A stretch of DNA of 64,000 nt from Nocardia brevicatena NBRC 12119 (GTDB lineage Bacteria; Actinomycetota; Actinomycetes; Mycobacteriales; Mycobacteriaceae), in the NCBI RefSeq assembly GCF_000308495.1, contig NZ_BAFU01000058.1:62001-126000 (forward strand), in the 5' to 3' direction. Within the stretch, counting starts at the first letter, position 1, and every line of letters starts with the position of its first letter. The notes below the pieces were generated by a model. The model was not told the origin of the DNA and made no database searches. It saw only the letters and a list, made by a program, of their open reading frames with translations. Positions 28,042 to 37,547 of the stretch are shown here, piece after piece. The position numbers and the translations under genes were made by a program.

Positions 28042-29301
28042 TTATCGGCTCACTCCGTATCGACCGAGCTCGAGTCGCGCCACCATCCCGAGGTGTACCT
28101 CGTCGGGCCCGTCGGCCAACCGCAGGGCCCGGGCGTTGGTCCAAGCACCGGCGAGCGGGAAATCGTCGGTCAGGCCGGCGCCGCCGTGGAGCTGGATCGC
28201 GAAGTCGATCACCTGCTGAGCCATTCGGGGCGCGGCCACCTTGATCTGGCCGACCTCGCTGAGCGCGTTGAGCGGACCACCGGTGTCCAGCTTCCACGCG
28301 GCGTCGAGGATCAGCAGACGCGTAGAGCTGATGGCGATGCGGGCCTCGGCGATCCGCTCGCGATTGCCGCCGAGGTCGACCAGCGGCTTGCCGAAGGCCA
28401 CCCGCTCGCCGCCTCGGCGGCATGCCAGCTCCAGCGCCTTCTCGGCCAACCCGACCAACCGCATACAGTGATGCACACGCCCCGGACCCAGGCGACCCTG
28501 GGCGATTTCGAACGCTCGGCCGGGACCGGCGATGACATTGGCGAGAGGTACCCGCACATCGGTGAACGTCACCTCGCCGTGGCCGAGCGGCTCGTCGTGA
28601 AACCCCATCGTCGACAGCATCCGCACCACCTCGACGCCCGGCGTGTCGCGGGGCACCAGCACCATGGAGTGTCGGCGATGGCGGTCGGCGTCGGGGTCGG
28701 TGAGCCCCATGACGATAAGGATCCGGCAGTCCGGGTGGCCGAGGCCGGTGGAGAACCATTTGCGGCCGTTGAGCACCACCTCGTCGCCATCCACGACCGC
28801 GGTGAGCTCCATGGTAGTGGCGTCGCTGGAGGCCACACCGGGCTCGGTCATACAGAACGCGCTACGAATACGACCGTCGAGCAGCGGATCGAGCCACTCG
28901 TCGCGTTGCTCCTGGTTGCCGTAGCGGAGCAGCACCTCCATATTGCCGGTGTCCGGCGCGTTGCAGTTGAACACCAGCGGCGCGAGGAACGAACGGCCCA
29001 TCTGCTCGGCGACCGGCGCGTAATCGACGTTCGTGAGCCCCGCGCCCCCGTCGGTGCCATACCGCTCGGCGTAGGGCCCCTCGTGCCCGGCGGGCAGAAA
29101 CAGATTCCACAGCCCCTGCTCCCGGGCCTTCCGCTGCAGCTCGGCGATCACAGGCAGCGGCTGCCACGGGTCGCCCCCGGATACGCGGGCCCGGGCGATC
29201 GTGCGATGGTATTCGTGCTCCACCGGCTCGATTTCGGTCTCGACGAACACACGCACACGATCGCGGAGGTCGGAGGCGCGCGGAGAGAGGGCGAAATCCA
29301 T
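28042..29301 (-). CDS. Acyl-CoA dehydrogenase (FadE family)
   Basis: 419 residues. FAD-dependent desaturation of an acyl-CoA thioester at alpha-beta. N-terminal helical domain, then the signature CMTEPGVASSDATTM in the middle beta domain, VVLNGRKWFSTG, and the C-terminal four-helix domain with HGGAGLTDDFPLA, where the catalytic base is expected nearby. Length and the sequence GLWNLFLPAGHEG resemble the ACAD10/11-like group that handles long-chain or hydroxylated acyl-CoA. A perfect palindrome stands 18 bases before its ATG and is probably a repressor operator. No partner acyl-CoA genes are adjacent. Confidence 0.92.
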   Translation of the reverse strand: MDFALSPRASDLRDRVRVFVETEIEPVEHEYHRTIARARVSGGDPWQPLPVIAELQRKAREQGLWNLFLPAGHEGPYAERYGTDGGAGLTNVDYAPVAEQMGRSFLAPLVFNCNAPDTGNMEVLLRYGNQEQRDEWLDPLLDGRIRSAFCMTEPGVASSDATTMELTAVVDGDEVVLNGRKWFSTGLGHPDCRILIVMGLTDPDADRHRRHSMVLVPRDTPGVEVVRMLSTMGFHDEPLGHGEVTFTDVRVPLANVIAGPGRAFEIAQGRLGPGRVHHCMRLVGLAEKALELACRRGGERVAFGKPLVDLGGNRERIAEARIAISSTRLLILDAAWKLDTGGPLNALSEVGQIKVAAPRMAQQVIDFAIQLHGGAGLTDDFPLAGAWTNARALRLADGPDEVHLGMVARLELGRYGVSR

Positions 29302-29318
29302 GGTTGCAGGCTAGAACC

Positions 29319-29339
29319 TTATTGAGCATTACTCAATAA
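29319..29339. promoter_or_regulatory. Operator-like palindrome before the acyl-CoA dehydrogenase
   Basis: TTATTGAG and CTCAATAA are perfect 8-base inverted arms separated by CATTA, in an AT-rich spot of a GC-rich region, directly upstream of the fadE start. Such sites before fadE genes are usually bound by TetR-type regulators; no such regulator gene is adjacent. Confidence 0.6.
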
Positions 29340-29493
29340 CATGTCCGCCGGCTCCCACCTCCGTATCTCAAACGAGGGTGACCTGCCCGCGGCGCATGCG
29401 TGGACGGTGTACGCCGGTGTGAACGTGTATCCGCCATTGTCGTGGGTAGCCGCGAACGGAACGCAATCACACCTACCACCCAGGAGGATCCCA

Positions 29494-29913
29494 ATGGTTC
29501 AGTACGTGCGCGACCTCATGACCACCCACCCGGTGACGTTGGCTCCGGACACACCGGTCCGACAGGCGGCCCAGGCGATGCGCGACAACGACATCGGCAC
29601 CGTACTCGTCGTGGACGACGACCGGGTGCAAGGGATCGTCACAGACCGTGACCTCGTCGTTCGTGGCCTTGCCGACCGGAACGATCTGTCCGACTGCCAT
29701 CTGCGTGACGTGTGCAGTGCGCATGTGGTCACCGCCGCCCCTGATGAGGACGCCGACAGCGCCATCCGACGGATGCGGGAGAGTTCCGTTCGCCGTATCC
29801 CGGTCGTGGAAAACGGGCACCCGGTCGGAATGCTCTCGATCGGTGACGCCGCCATCGACAGGGACTCCGGCTCCGCACTCGCCGATATCAGCGCCGCTCG
29901 GGGTAATACCTGA
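29494..29913 (+). CDS. Hrp1-like CBS domain pair protein
   Basis: 139 residues. Two CBS domains: VRDLMTTHPVTLAPDTPVRQ to VQGIVTDRDLV (about 5-58), and LRDVCSAHVVTAAPDEDADS to HPVGMLSIGDAA (about 72-125). Same size and layout as mycobacterial hypoxic response protein 1 (Rv2626c), a DosR-regulon member. It may bind adenosyl ligands; function uncertain. ATG 29494 follows CAGGAGGATC; the longer upstream frame has no family sequence. No DevR-like box was found within 100 bases. Confidence 0.88.
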   Translation: MVQYVRDLMTTHPVTLAPDTPVRQAAQAMRDNDIGTVLVVDDDRVQGIVTDRDLVVRGLADRNDLSDCHLRDVCSAHVVTAAPDEDADSAIRRMRESSVRRIPVVENGHPVGMLSIGDAAIDRDSGSALADISAARGNT

Positions 29914-30037
29914 GTCGAGCCCGGCGGTCATCAGGCTCGGTGTGCGACACCGGGCCGACCGGCAGTCGATGCTTGCCCGGACAGCCCGGCCGTCGGGGCA
30001 AGGACAGGGGGAGAACTCGGAGGAGGTGGCGAACGCG

Positions 30038-30712
30038 GTGTTTGTCGATGAGGACGTGCGAATCCCACTGGACGGTATCCATCTCGAGGCCTGGTTGTGT
30101 CAACCGACCCGGTCCGGCGGCATCGTCGTGTTCGCACACGGTAGCGGCAGCGGTCGACACAGTCCACGCAATCGGCACGTGGCCGCCGTGCTGCAGCAGG
30201 CCGGCCTCGGCAGCGTTCTGCTCGACCTGCTCACCCCCGAGGAGGAACAACATGACCTGCGCACCGGCGAGCTGCGCTTCGACATCCCGCTGCTCGCCGG
30301 ACGTCTCGCGGGGACCGTGGATTGGCTGGCCGACCAACCGACAACCGGCCAGAACCCGATCGGCCTCTTCGGCGCCAGTACCGGCGCCGCGGCCGCACTC
30401 GTCACCGCCGCGGAGCGCCCCGCCGCTGTCCACGCCGTCGTCTCCCGGGGCGGGCGTCCCGACCTGGCCGGCGACGCGCTCACCCGCGTGCGAGCACCGA
30501 CTCTGCTGATCGTCGGCGGACACGACGAAACTGTCCTCGACCTCAACCGGCGGGCCCTGCGACGTATGTCCATCGCCCCCAGACTGGAGATCGTGCCGGG
30601 TGCCACCCATCTGTTCGCAGAACCCGGGACCCTCGACCAGGTCGCCCGGCTCGCCACCGACTGGTTCCTGAACAATATCGGCACCGCGCCCACGACACCC
30701 CCGACATCCTGA
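30038..30712 (+). CDS. Dienelactone hydrolase-like alpha/beta hydrolase
   Basis: 224 residues from GTG 30038, chosen since GGAGGAG lies 12 bases upstream; GTG 30026 is also in frame. Alpha/beta-hydrolase marks: VVFAHGSGSGRHS (oxyanion loop), nucleophile elbow GLFGASTGAAAAL with Ser, then APTLLIVGGHDETV (acid) and PGATHLF (His). Related proteins are often found fused to or beside phosphoribosyltransferases in mycobacterial stress loci. Substrate unknown. It lies 125 bases after the CBS protein, same strand. Confidence 0.85.
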   Translation: MFVDEDVRIPLDGIHLEAWLCQPTRSGGIVVFAHGSGSGRHSPRNRHVAAVLQQAGLGSVLLDLLTPEEEQHDLRTGELRFDIPLLAGRLAGTVDWLADQPTTGQNPIGLFGASTGAAAALVTAAERPAAVHAVVSRGGRPDLAGDALTRVRAPTLLIVGGHDETVLDLNRRALRRMSIAPRLEIVPGATHLFAEPGTLDQVARLATDWFLNNIGTAPTTPPTS

Positions 30713-30829
30713 GCTGTTGGTTCGGCACCAGGACGGTGTCCCTCGCCGGCCTCGTATCGAAGTCCCCGGCCCGTCCGGAGGGCAGGCGGGTTGTCGCGGT
30801 GCGGACGTCACCGGCAGCGGCCTCGGAAC

Positions 30830-31165
30830 TCAGGCGGGGAGATGAGTGCGGATAACCGTGGCATGGGTGTGCAGGACGGCGGGCATCGTGTCGATGGGGA
30901 CGGTATCGGCAGCATGGTCGATGACGAAGGCGGTATCGGCCCGGCGCAGAGTGAGGTCGTAGCCGACGAGCGGGTGGTCGAGTACCGACAGCACATGCGT
31001 CCAGTGGTCGATATCGATGCGGACGGCGAGCTCGTCGAGCGCGGCGGCGACCTGGGCCCGCGTACCGGTATGGCAGACACTCCACCACGGGTGTCGACCG
31101 GCAGGCCAGGTGATCTGCACCTGGCAGTCCAGCCATCCGGTTCGAGCCTCCTCGGAGCGCCTCAC
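30830..31165 (-). CDS. Hypothetical protein
   Basis: 111 residues, no recognised family. Segments such as CQVQITWPAGRHPWWSVCH and LVGYDLTLRRADTAFVIDHA look like a small alpha-beta domain, and codon bias supports coding. ATG 31165 is the first start; an internal GTG is also possible. It points against the hydrolase gene and ends 118 bases from its stop. Confidence 0.5.
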   Translation of the reverse strand: MRRSEEARTGWLDCQVQITWPAGRHPWWSVCHTGTRAQVAAALDELAVRIDIDHWTHVLSVLDHPLVGYDLTLRRADTAFVIDHAADTVPIDTMPAVLHTHATVIRTHLPA

Positions 31166-31557
31166 CTACGCTATTTTCCCCGCCTCGCCCGGCTCGCGCC
31201 GCAACCGGATACATACTCGGCGTTTTCCGTCTCGTCTGTCTCACCCGGCGTATGGCATCGATGAGTCCGGCCGCCGGCGTAAGGGTCGGCGCCTCGGTTG
31301 GGTAGGAGCGAGCGGACAGGCACCTCGGAGCTCCCGCGGTGCCTGTTCGAGGCCCGCCCGGCAACGGGTGGCTCCGGCGTGGCCGAGGGGAGAGTGCGGA
31401 TGGACGAGGCGGGCATGCTCGGGTGAACCCTCATGCGGGTACGTCACGAACCGCGCGGGATAAGGGCAACTCCGATGAGATCACCGAGCGGGGCGTCCAT
31501 ACAAGCAGATGACGTTCGGGTTCGGCGATCCCGAGGCAGCGGCGGTACCCTGCGACT
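31166..31557. other. Intergenic region, no gene recognised
   Basis: 392 bases. Several open frames cross it, all with atypical composition. Nothing convincing seen. Confidence 0.4.
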
Positions 31558-31968
31558 GTGACGGCGAAGTCGGTCCCGGCCCGCGGCTCCCGATGGCGGT
31601 GGGCAGCGGTGCTGACAGCGTGGGCCGGGACGGCCGGTGTGGGGGCGATGACATGTCCATTCGGATGGGCGGCAACGGCTTTGGTAGTATCAATCACCGC
31701 CGTCGCCCTGGCGCGTGCGGCGATCCCCCGGCCGGGTTCCGCACCGGGGGACCGTCGGCTGGGTAACGGTCTGATGCTGTGGTCGTCCCTGGCGGCTGCC
31801 GTGGTGGCATGGGAGCTGTTCGCGTTGGCACGGCAACCGGAATGGCACCGACCCAGCCCGTCCGCTCCGACGCTGTCCACACTGCTGGACCCCGTGCTCG
31901 AGCACGGGCCGGGGCGGTGGGTGGGCTGGCTGCTGTGGCTGGCGGTAGGGTGGCGGTTGCTGCGATGA
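31558..31968 (+). CDS. Small multipass membrane protein
   Basis: 136 residues from GTG 31558. Predicted membrane segments by eye: about 14-33 and 36-53, 73-90, and 117-135. N-terminus basic (TAKSVPARGSRWRW). No family recognised with confidence. It overlaps the next gene by ATGA and is therefore coupled to it. Confidence 0.65.
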   Translation: MTAKSVPARGSRWRWAAVLTAWAGTAGVGAMTCPFGWAATALVVSITAVALARAAIPRPGSAPGDRRLGNGLMLWSSLAAAVVAWELFALARQPEWHRPSPSAPTLSTLLDPVLEHGPGRWVGWLLWLAVGWRLLR

Positions 31969-32165
31969 GCGATCGCACCCTGATCGTCATCGGCTTCGCT
32001 GCGCTCTTGGCGGCGACGTGCGGCGCGGCCCTGACAGCGCGTCTGCGCCGGGACCGAATCGCCACGCTCGGCGAGGTCGTGGATTACCTGATGCGCAAGC
32101 GCGTGGCGCGTATCCTTACCGTCCTCGTGTGGGCCTGGCTGGGATGGCATTTCCTCGCGAGATAG
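31965..32165 (+). CDS. Small membrane protein (DUF6186-like)
   Basis: 66 residues. Two hydrophobic helices (LIVIGFAALLAATCGAALTA and ILTVLVWAWLGWHFL) flank a basic loop RLRRDRIATLGEVVDYLMRKRVAR. The pattern recalls the actinobacterial DUF6186 family; I am moderately sure. ATG 31965 overlaps the stop of the preceding membrane protein. Confidence 0.65.
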   Translation: MSDRTLIVIGFAALLAATCGAALTARLRRDRIATLGEVVDYLMRKRVARILTVLVWAWLGWHFLAR

Positions 32166-32252
32166 CATTCGAACTCATCCGACGAATCGCTTACCGAACG
32201 GAGCTTCTCGGCACCCGTTGGGGAAGTCCGCCGAACCGCTGATCGGTGAAGC

Positions 32253-32440
32253 TCACGCCACGGCCACGGAGCGGGAACCATGCCGGCCGATGACATACAG
32301 GCGTAAATTGTCGTCCAGGCCGAACGCGCAGGCGAAGGCGCCGTGCTCGATGTCGACGCCGGCCGGCACTTCACCGCCTTCGTGCACTCGGACACAGTGC
32401 TGGTTGCCCCCGTCGACATACGACTCGGCCGCTACCCCGG
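32253..32440 (-). pseudogene. SMP-30/gluconolactonase C-terminal fragment
   Basis: The minus-strand frame ending at 32253 reads NQHCVRVHEGGEVPAGVDIE, then HGAFACAFGLDDNLRLYVIG, which fits the last two blades of an SMP-30/gluconolactonase beta-propeller. Only about 60 residues exist against ~290 in a full protein, and the frame is closed upstream near the M1 peptidase stop. A deletion remnant. Confidence 0.6.
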
Positions 32441-32469
32441 ACCACTCCGCTACCGAAGGCCGGCGATGC

Positions 32470-33879
32470 TCAGGCGCGCAACGATCCAGGGTACAAGTAT
32501 GCCGGCGCGGGAATGGCCTCGTGATCGAGCCAGGCCTCGAAGAAGGCCGTCAGGTCGACGCCGGTGCGTGACTGCACGAACCGCCGGAACTCCGGCATCG
32601 ACGCATTGCCGTAGGCGTGCGTTTGCACGAAATCCCGCGCCGCGCCGAAGAACACGGCGTCGCCGACGAACCGGCGCAGGGCATGCAGGAACAACGGACC
32701 GCGATAGTAGACAGCCGTGAACTCCCTTCCCGCCCCGGGGTCCTGCAGCGGGATCTTCCAGAACTTCGGTTCGTCCAGACGCTCGGCGACGGTCTTGCGA
32801 TACAGCGCGTCGACATCGGCCCCCTCTTTGCGCTCCGGCCACAGATAGTCGGCGGTGTAACTGGCGAAGCATTCGTTGAGGCAGATGTCCGACCACCGCC
32901 GCACCGATGTCGAATCCCCCCACCACTGGTGGGTGTTCTCGTGGACGACGGTGTCGAGGTTTGCCCATGGCGCGTAGATAGGGCGCGTCTGGGTCTCCAG
33001 GGAGAAGTTCAGGTCGGTGTCGACGTAGATCCCGCCCGCGCTCTCGAACGGGTAAGGGCCGTAGAGGGATTCGAGGAAGTCCAGCACCTCGGGCAGGCGC
33101 CGCTCCAGGTCCCGTCCCCGACCGGAGCCGGGGGCGAAGGCACTGATCAGCGGCGTGCCGTTGGCGCGGGCCTGATAGAGAAAGTCGAAGTGACCGATCG
33201 CGACCGTCGTCAGATATCCGACCGTCGGACGCCGCGACTCCCATTCCACGGTGCGGTTCGGACCGTCGACCACGTCGCGCACGCGCAAACCATTCGATAC
33301 CGCCTGCCACTCCCGCGGAACGCTCACCCGCACATCGAAAGTGGCCTTGTCGGTGACAGTGTCGTTGAGCGGATACCAGGCGGCGGCCGAATGCGGTTCC
33401 CCCGCCACGAACGCCCCGCCGCCGGGCGAGAACGTCCACCCGCGGCCCGGATTCTCCATGATGGCTCCTGCGTATTCAACGGTCACGGTGAACGGCAGCC
33501 CCGGCAGCACGGGCAGCCCCGGGGACACGCTCACCTTGTGTTCACCGTGGCGGACGAACCCGGCGGGCAGGTTGTTCACCGTCACCCGGAGTATCTGCGG
33601 CCCGTTGAAATCCAGATCGAACATCCGCATCCCCTGGGTGGCCACCGCATCCAGGCGCACGGTCCCGGCCAGATGGCGGCTCGGCGGGTCGTAGGAGATC
33701 GCGACATCGTAGTGCTCGACCTGGTAACCGCCATTGCCGTCGTCCGGATAGTACGGATCCCCGAGGCCCGAGGAACCGACGAACGGGTCCGTAAGCGGCT
33801 GCGCCTGCGCGGATGTTGCGAAAACACTCGCGACCAGCACGGCCGCGGTCGACCATCGCACCCGAGTGCGCAGTCCCAT
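32470..33879 (-). CDS. Secreted M1-family metallopeptidase
   Basis: 469 residues from ATG 33879 (GGAAGGGG upstream). A Sec signal peptide is evident: MGLRTRVRW, hydrophobic STAAVLVASVFA, cleavage after AQA near residue 26. Gluzincin motif HENTHQWWGDS with His313, Glu314, His317, then Glu336 in NECFASY, 18 residues later as in M1 enzymes. The GxMEN exopeptidase motif is replaced by FSLETQTRP. Length is typical of the short bacterial M1 class that lacks the C-terminal HEAT-like domain. Expected to be a zinc aminopeptidase in the envelope or outside. Confidence 0.92.
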   Translation of the reverse strand: MGLRTRVRWSTAAVLVASVFATSAQAQPLTDPFVGSSGLGDPYYPDDGNGGYQVEHYDVAISYDPPSRHLAGTVRLDAVATQGMRMFDLDFNGPQILRVTVNNLPAGFVRHGEHKVSVSPGLPVLPGLPFTVTVEYAGAIMENPGRGWTFSPGGGAFVAGEPHSAAAWYPLNDTVTDKATFDVRVSVPREWQAVSNGLRVRDVVDGPNRTVEWESRRPTVGYLTTVAIGHFDFLYQARANGTPLISAFAPGSGRGRDLERRLPEVLDFLESLYGPYPFESAGGIYVDTDLNFSLETQTRPIYAPWANLDTVVHENTHQWWGDSTSVRRWSDICLNECFASYTADYLWPERKEGADVDALYRKTVAERLDEPKFWKIPLQDPGAGREFTAVYYRGPLFLHALRRFVGDAVFFGAARDFVQTHAYGNASMPEFRRFVQSRTGVDLTAFFEAWLDHEAIPAPAYLYPGSLRA

Positions 33880-34023
33880 GCGACGAACCACCCCTTCCGG
33901 CACGATATGCGAACAAGGAGCCGATGCTAACCCGCGCATACGCCGCGGATGATCACGCCTCGCCGAGTATCGAACGCCCGCCCCGCCGCTCCCACTTCGC
34001 AACAGAACCCGAGCGACGCCGGC

Positions 34024-35460
34024 TCAGCCGGTGCGCCGCGAACTCAACGGGTCGGCAATGCTTTCCAGAGACCGACCCTCGGCTCGTACACCGAGGAACA
34101 GCTCGACGACTCCGCCGAGCATCATCATGACCGCGCCGATGGTGAAGGCCAGCGCGGTACGGCCGGCGTCGCCGTCGCCGGTGAGCTCCGCGAAGACCAA
34201 CGGGCCCGCGATACCGCCCGCGGCGGTGCCCACGGCGTAGAAGAAGGCAATGGCCATGGCCCTGGTCTCCATCGGGAAGATCTCGCTCACCGTGAGATAC
34301 GCGGAACTGGCGCCGCACGAGGCCACGAACAGCACCACGGTCCAGCACGCGGTGAGCGTGACGGCGGTGAGATCGCCGCGCACCAGCAGTACGGCGGTGA
34401 GCAACAACAGAATTCCCGATCCCAGGTACGAGCCCCCGATCATGGGTTTGCGACCGATGGTGTCGAAGTAACGGCCGAGCACCAGCGGCCCGAAGAAGCT
34501 GCCCAGACACATGACGGCGTAGAAGTAGCCGGTGCGGTCGCTGGGCACGTCGAACAATTCGCCGAGGATGACCGCGAAATTGAAGGTGACCGCATTGTAG
34601 AGGAACGCCTGCCCGACGAAGAGTGCCAGTCCGAGCGTGCTGCGGCGCGGGTACTTGCGAATCATGACCGACGCGATCTCGCCGAACCCGGTGGAGCGGC
34701 GTTGCCGCACCTCGATGGTCTCCTCGACGGCCGGCAGGTCGGCGCCGGTCTCCCGGCGCACCTGTTCCTCCACCTCGTCGACCAGGTCCTCGGCCTGCCG
34801 GTCGCGGCCGTGGATGAACATCCATCGCGGGCTTTCCGGCACGTGCCGCCGCACCGCCAGCACCAGCAGGGCGAAGATCACGCCGATCCCGAACATCGCG
34901 CGCCAGCCGATATTCGGCGCGAACAGTTCCGGATTCAGCGCGACCACCGAGAGCAGCGCGCCGCCGGACGCGCCCAGCCAATAGGTGCCGTTGATGACGA
35001 TGTCGACGCGGCCGCGGTATTTGCTCGGAATCAGTTCGTCGATCGCGGAATTGATGGCCGCGTACTCGCCGCCGATGCCGAGCCCGGTGAGAAACCGGAA
35101 CAGCACGAACCACCAGACCGAGAAGGAGAACGCAGTCATGGCGGTGGCCGCCAGATACACCACCAGCGTGATGATGAACAGCCGTTTTCGGCCATAGCGG
35201 TCGGTCAGCCGGCCGAACAGCAGGGCGCCGCTACACGCGCCCGCTACATACATGGCGGCCGCCGCTCCGGACACCTGCGCCGAGGAGATGGCCAGGCCAC
35301 TGTCCGGTTCGGACAGTTTCGCCGCGATGCTGCCGACGACGGTGACCTCGAAACCGTCGACGATCCACACCGATCCCAACCCGATCACGATCATCCAGTG
35401 CCAGCGCGCCCAGGGCAGACGATCGAGCCGGGCCGGGATCCGGGTGCGCACCGTGGTCAT
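34024..35460 (-). CDS. MFS transporter, sugar-porter-like
   Basis: 478 residues from ATG 35460. Twelve membrane segments by eye. Signatures: GRLTDRYGRKRLFIITL between TM2 and TM3, GIGGEYAAINSAIDELIPSKYRGR in the TM4 region, PESPRWMF after TM6 and the repeated motif YFDTIGRKPMIGG in the second half. This combination is that of the metabolite:H+ symporter/sugar porter group; substrate unknown. The frame is open 67 codons further upstream but those residues are not transporter-like. Confidence 0.9.
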   Translation of the reverse strand: MTTVRTRIPARLDRLPWARWHWMIVIGLGSVWIVDGFEVTVVGSIAAKLSEPDSGLAISSAQVSGAAAAMYVAGACSGALLFGRLTDRYGRKRLFIITLVVYLAATAMTAFSFSVWWFVLFRFLTGLGIGGEYAAINSAIDELIPSKYRGRVDIVINGTYWLGASGGALLSVVALNPELFAPNIGWRAMFGIGVIFALLVLAVRRHVPESPRWMFIHGRDRQAEDLVDEVEEQVRRETGADLPAVEETIEVRQRRSTGFGEIASVMIRKYPRRSTLGLALFVGQAFLYNAVTFNFAVILGELFDVPSDRTGYFYAVMCLGSFFGPLVLGRYFDTIGRKPMIGGSYLGSGILLLLTAVLLVRGDLTAVTLTACWTVVLFVASCGASSAYLTVSEIFPMETRAMAIAFFYAVGTAAGGIAGPLVFAELTGDGDAGRTALAFTIGAVMMMLGGVVELFLGVRAEGRSLESIADPLSSRRTG

Positions 35461-36251
35461 GCCGCAGCTTTTCCCCCTGCCGAGGTCCGCAAACCCGGGC
35501 GCGCTACTCGTCCGCCGGCGTCGCTTCGGAATGCGCTCGTCCCGTTGACGTTCCGCACCCACGGCAGCCGCGGCGCTGTGGTCGCCGACTCCGATACCAC
35601 CGGATCGCACGGTGCCCTGGGTGGATTCGACGACGGCAACACCGGGTTTCGGACCGGCCACGACGAGGTGTTCGACGCCGGGGGTGGTTGTATAGATGCG
35701 GCCCTCTGGCTACTTCCTGACACCGACTCCAGTATCCATGGATCCGTCAATGTAAAGACATCAATGCTCCCGCGATCCGACATGTGGTGCCATGGGGCGG
35801 GGCCCGGGTGGCCCGAGAAGGATCAGGCGCGCGCCAGAACACGCGAGACCGCATGACCGAATCGGGAAGCGCCACGTACAGGCGACATGCGGGCGGCTCG
35901 CCTCGATACCCGCACGGAATGTGACATCGTCCACAGTCGACCCGGGGACCTCCAAGCGGGCGAGCAAGGCGGCCGGATGCGGAATCTTCGTGCCGGCCGA
36001 CACCATGCCGGCGTGGTGCGCGGTGGCGGAATGAAACCCGGTGAGCGCGCTTGGCGACGCGCCGCACGGATCGCTCGGCGCGCCCGGCGTGGTGGCGGAC
36101 GACGTGGCGTGGCCGCTGCGCCACCCGGTCGCGGCGTCGCTCGCAGGGATTGTGGCGATCATGACCGTGCCTGCGGCCTCGCGCTCGTACCGCACAGCAT
36201 GGCCCTAGTGGCACCCGGTCCTCAGGAGCGTGACCGGCTCACACCGGCCCG
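35461..36251. other. Intergenic region between two MFS genes, no gene assigned
   Basis: About 790 bases. A minus-strand frame (35761-36195) has patches such as LLARLEVPGSTVDDVTFRAG that look protein-like but match nothing I know. A direct repeat TCAATG (35747 and 35761) and a TGTAAAGACA spot give a local AT-rich dip that may hold the promoter of the 34024-35460 gene. Confidence 0.4.
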
Positions 36252-37547
36252 TCAGGCGGTGGCCTGCGACACCGGCGGGACCGGCAAGGGGTCTCCGATG
36301 GCGTCACGCAGCCGCGCTCGCGTGGCGCGATCGGCGATGTACAGGCCGATCACGGCGAACAGGCACACCGTGGCCGACGCGGTGAACGTCGCGAAGACGC
36401 CGTGCGCTCCGCGCGTCGCGATCGCGGCGCCACCGAGTACGGGTCCCAGGAACGCCCCGATGAACGAGGTGCCGTTGGACCAGCCCAACGCGGTGGCGCG
36501 GACGGGCAGCGGGAAGATATCCGCAGTGGTGGTGTGCACGAGATTCATCGTCGAGTGCCCGCCGATCCCCATCAATGCCACGCACACGACCGTGGTCACC
36601 ACGGAGGTCGGCAGGACCAGCATGCCGACCAGTCCCCCCAGTGTGCACGCACCGGTGGCGACGGCGATCAGCGCCGGCCCGCGACGGTCGGCCGCCCAGG
36701 CCGTGACGAACGAGCCGGCCACCGCCGCTCCGGTCAGCGTGAAGCCGAACAGCAGCGCTACCGACAGTGCGTAGCCCAGTTCGACCATGGCTTGTGTCGC
36801 CCATACGTTCAGGCCCTGCCAGGCCACCATGTTCGCGATCGCGCATACGGCGATGATCGCTGTCGCCCCGAGCCCGCGCCCGGAGAACATGGTGCGGAGT
36901 TTTCGGTGCGTCGACCACATCCGGCCCGCCACTTCCTGCGGAGTGTCGGCCGGGATCGTCATGACCGCCACGGCGATCATGATCAGCATCGCGGTGCCCG
37001 CGCCGACGAAGAACATCGGCCGCCAACCGAATGCGGGCAGAATCGGGATGGCCAGTAGTGCCGCCACGACACCCCCGAGGGGAATTCCGGCCATGGTGAT
37101 CGTGACGACCACCGACGCGCGCTTCGCGGCCGAACTGTTGCGGGCCGTGGTCATGGCCGTCGTCAATGACCCGCCGATACCGAAACCGGTGACGAATCGC
37201 GCGACCGCCAAGGTGACCACATTGACCGCCGAGCCGGTCAGGAGCGCGCCGAGAGCGAACAACCCGATCGCGGTCAGCAATACGCGCTTGCGGCCGATGC
37301 GATCGGCAACCCCCGGAGCTGTCACCGACCCCAGGATCGCGCCGATGTAGACGAGACCACCGACCAGGCCGGTCTGCTGATCGGTCAAACCCAGTGCGGC
37401 GTCGTCCAGCAGGAGCGGAACGACGGAACCGTACACGATGAGATTGAAGCCCTCGATCACGGTGATGAACATGCACAGGACGACGACCCCGGGATGGGAT
37501 CGGATTTCGGATGCCCCGGTGATACGCGGCATTGCGGTCGGTGGCAT
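36252..37547 (-). CDS. MFS transporter, aromatic acid:H+ symporter-like
   Basis: 431 residues from ATG 37547 (GGAGG upstream). First-half signatures FNLIVYGSVVPLLLDD in TM1, GVADRIGRKRVLL between TM2 and TM3, RFVTGFGIGGSLTTAM in TM4; second half has AADRRGPALIAV. TM1 with an acidic/aromatic pattern like FDLIVYG, as in BenK/PcaK/MhpT-type transporters, suggests aromatic acid uptake. The frame continues upstream 126 codons without transporter character. No catabolic genes are beside it. Confidence 0.88.
   Translation of the reverse strand: MPPTAMPRITGASEIRSHPGVVVLCMFITVIEGFNLIVYGSVVPLLLDDAALGLTDQQTGLVGGLVYIGAILGSVTAPGVADRIGRKRVLLTAIGLFALGALLTGSAVNVVTLAVARFVTGFGIGGSLTTAMTTARNSSAAKRASVVVTITMAGIPLGGVVAALLAIPILPAFGWRPMFFVGAGTAMLIMIAVAVMTIPADTPQEVAGRMWSTHRKLRTMFSGRGLGATAIIAVCAIANMVAWQGLNVWATQAMVELGYALSVALLFGFTLTGAAVAGSFVTAWAADRRGPALIAVATGACTLGGLVGMLVLPTSVVTTVVCVALMGIGGHSTMNLVHTTTADIFPLPVRATALGWSNGTSFIGAFLGPVLGGAAIATRGAHGVFATFTASATVCLFAVIGLYIADRATRARLRDAIGDPLPVPPVSQATA

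Noticed and set aside
33949-35856. Plus-strand frame of 635 codons over the MFS gene
   Set aside because: Antisense to a clear transporter; His/Asp/Gln-rich composition typical of such shadows.
35747-36214. Possible genes in the gap between the MFS transporters
   Set aside because: One frame has protein-like patches but no start with a ribosome site, no known motif and mixed composition.
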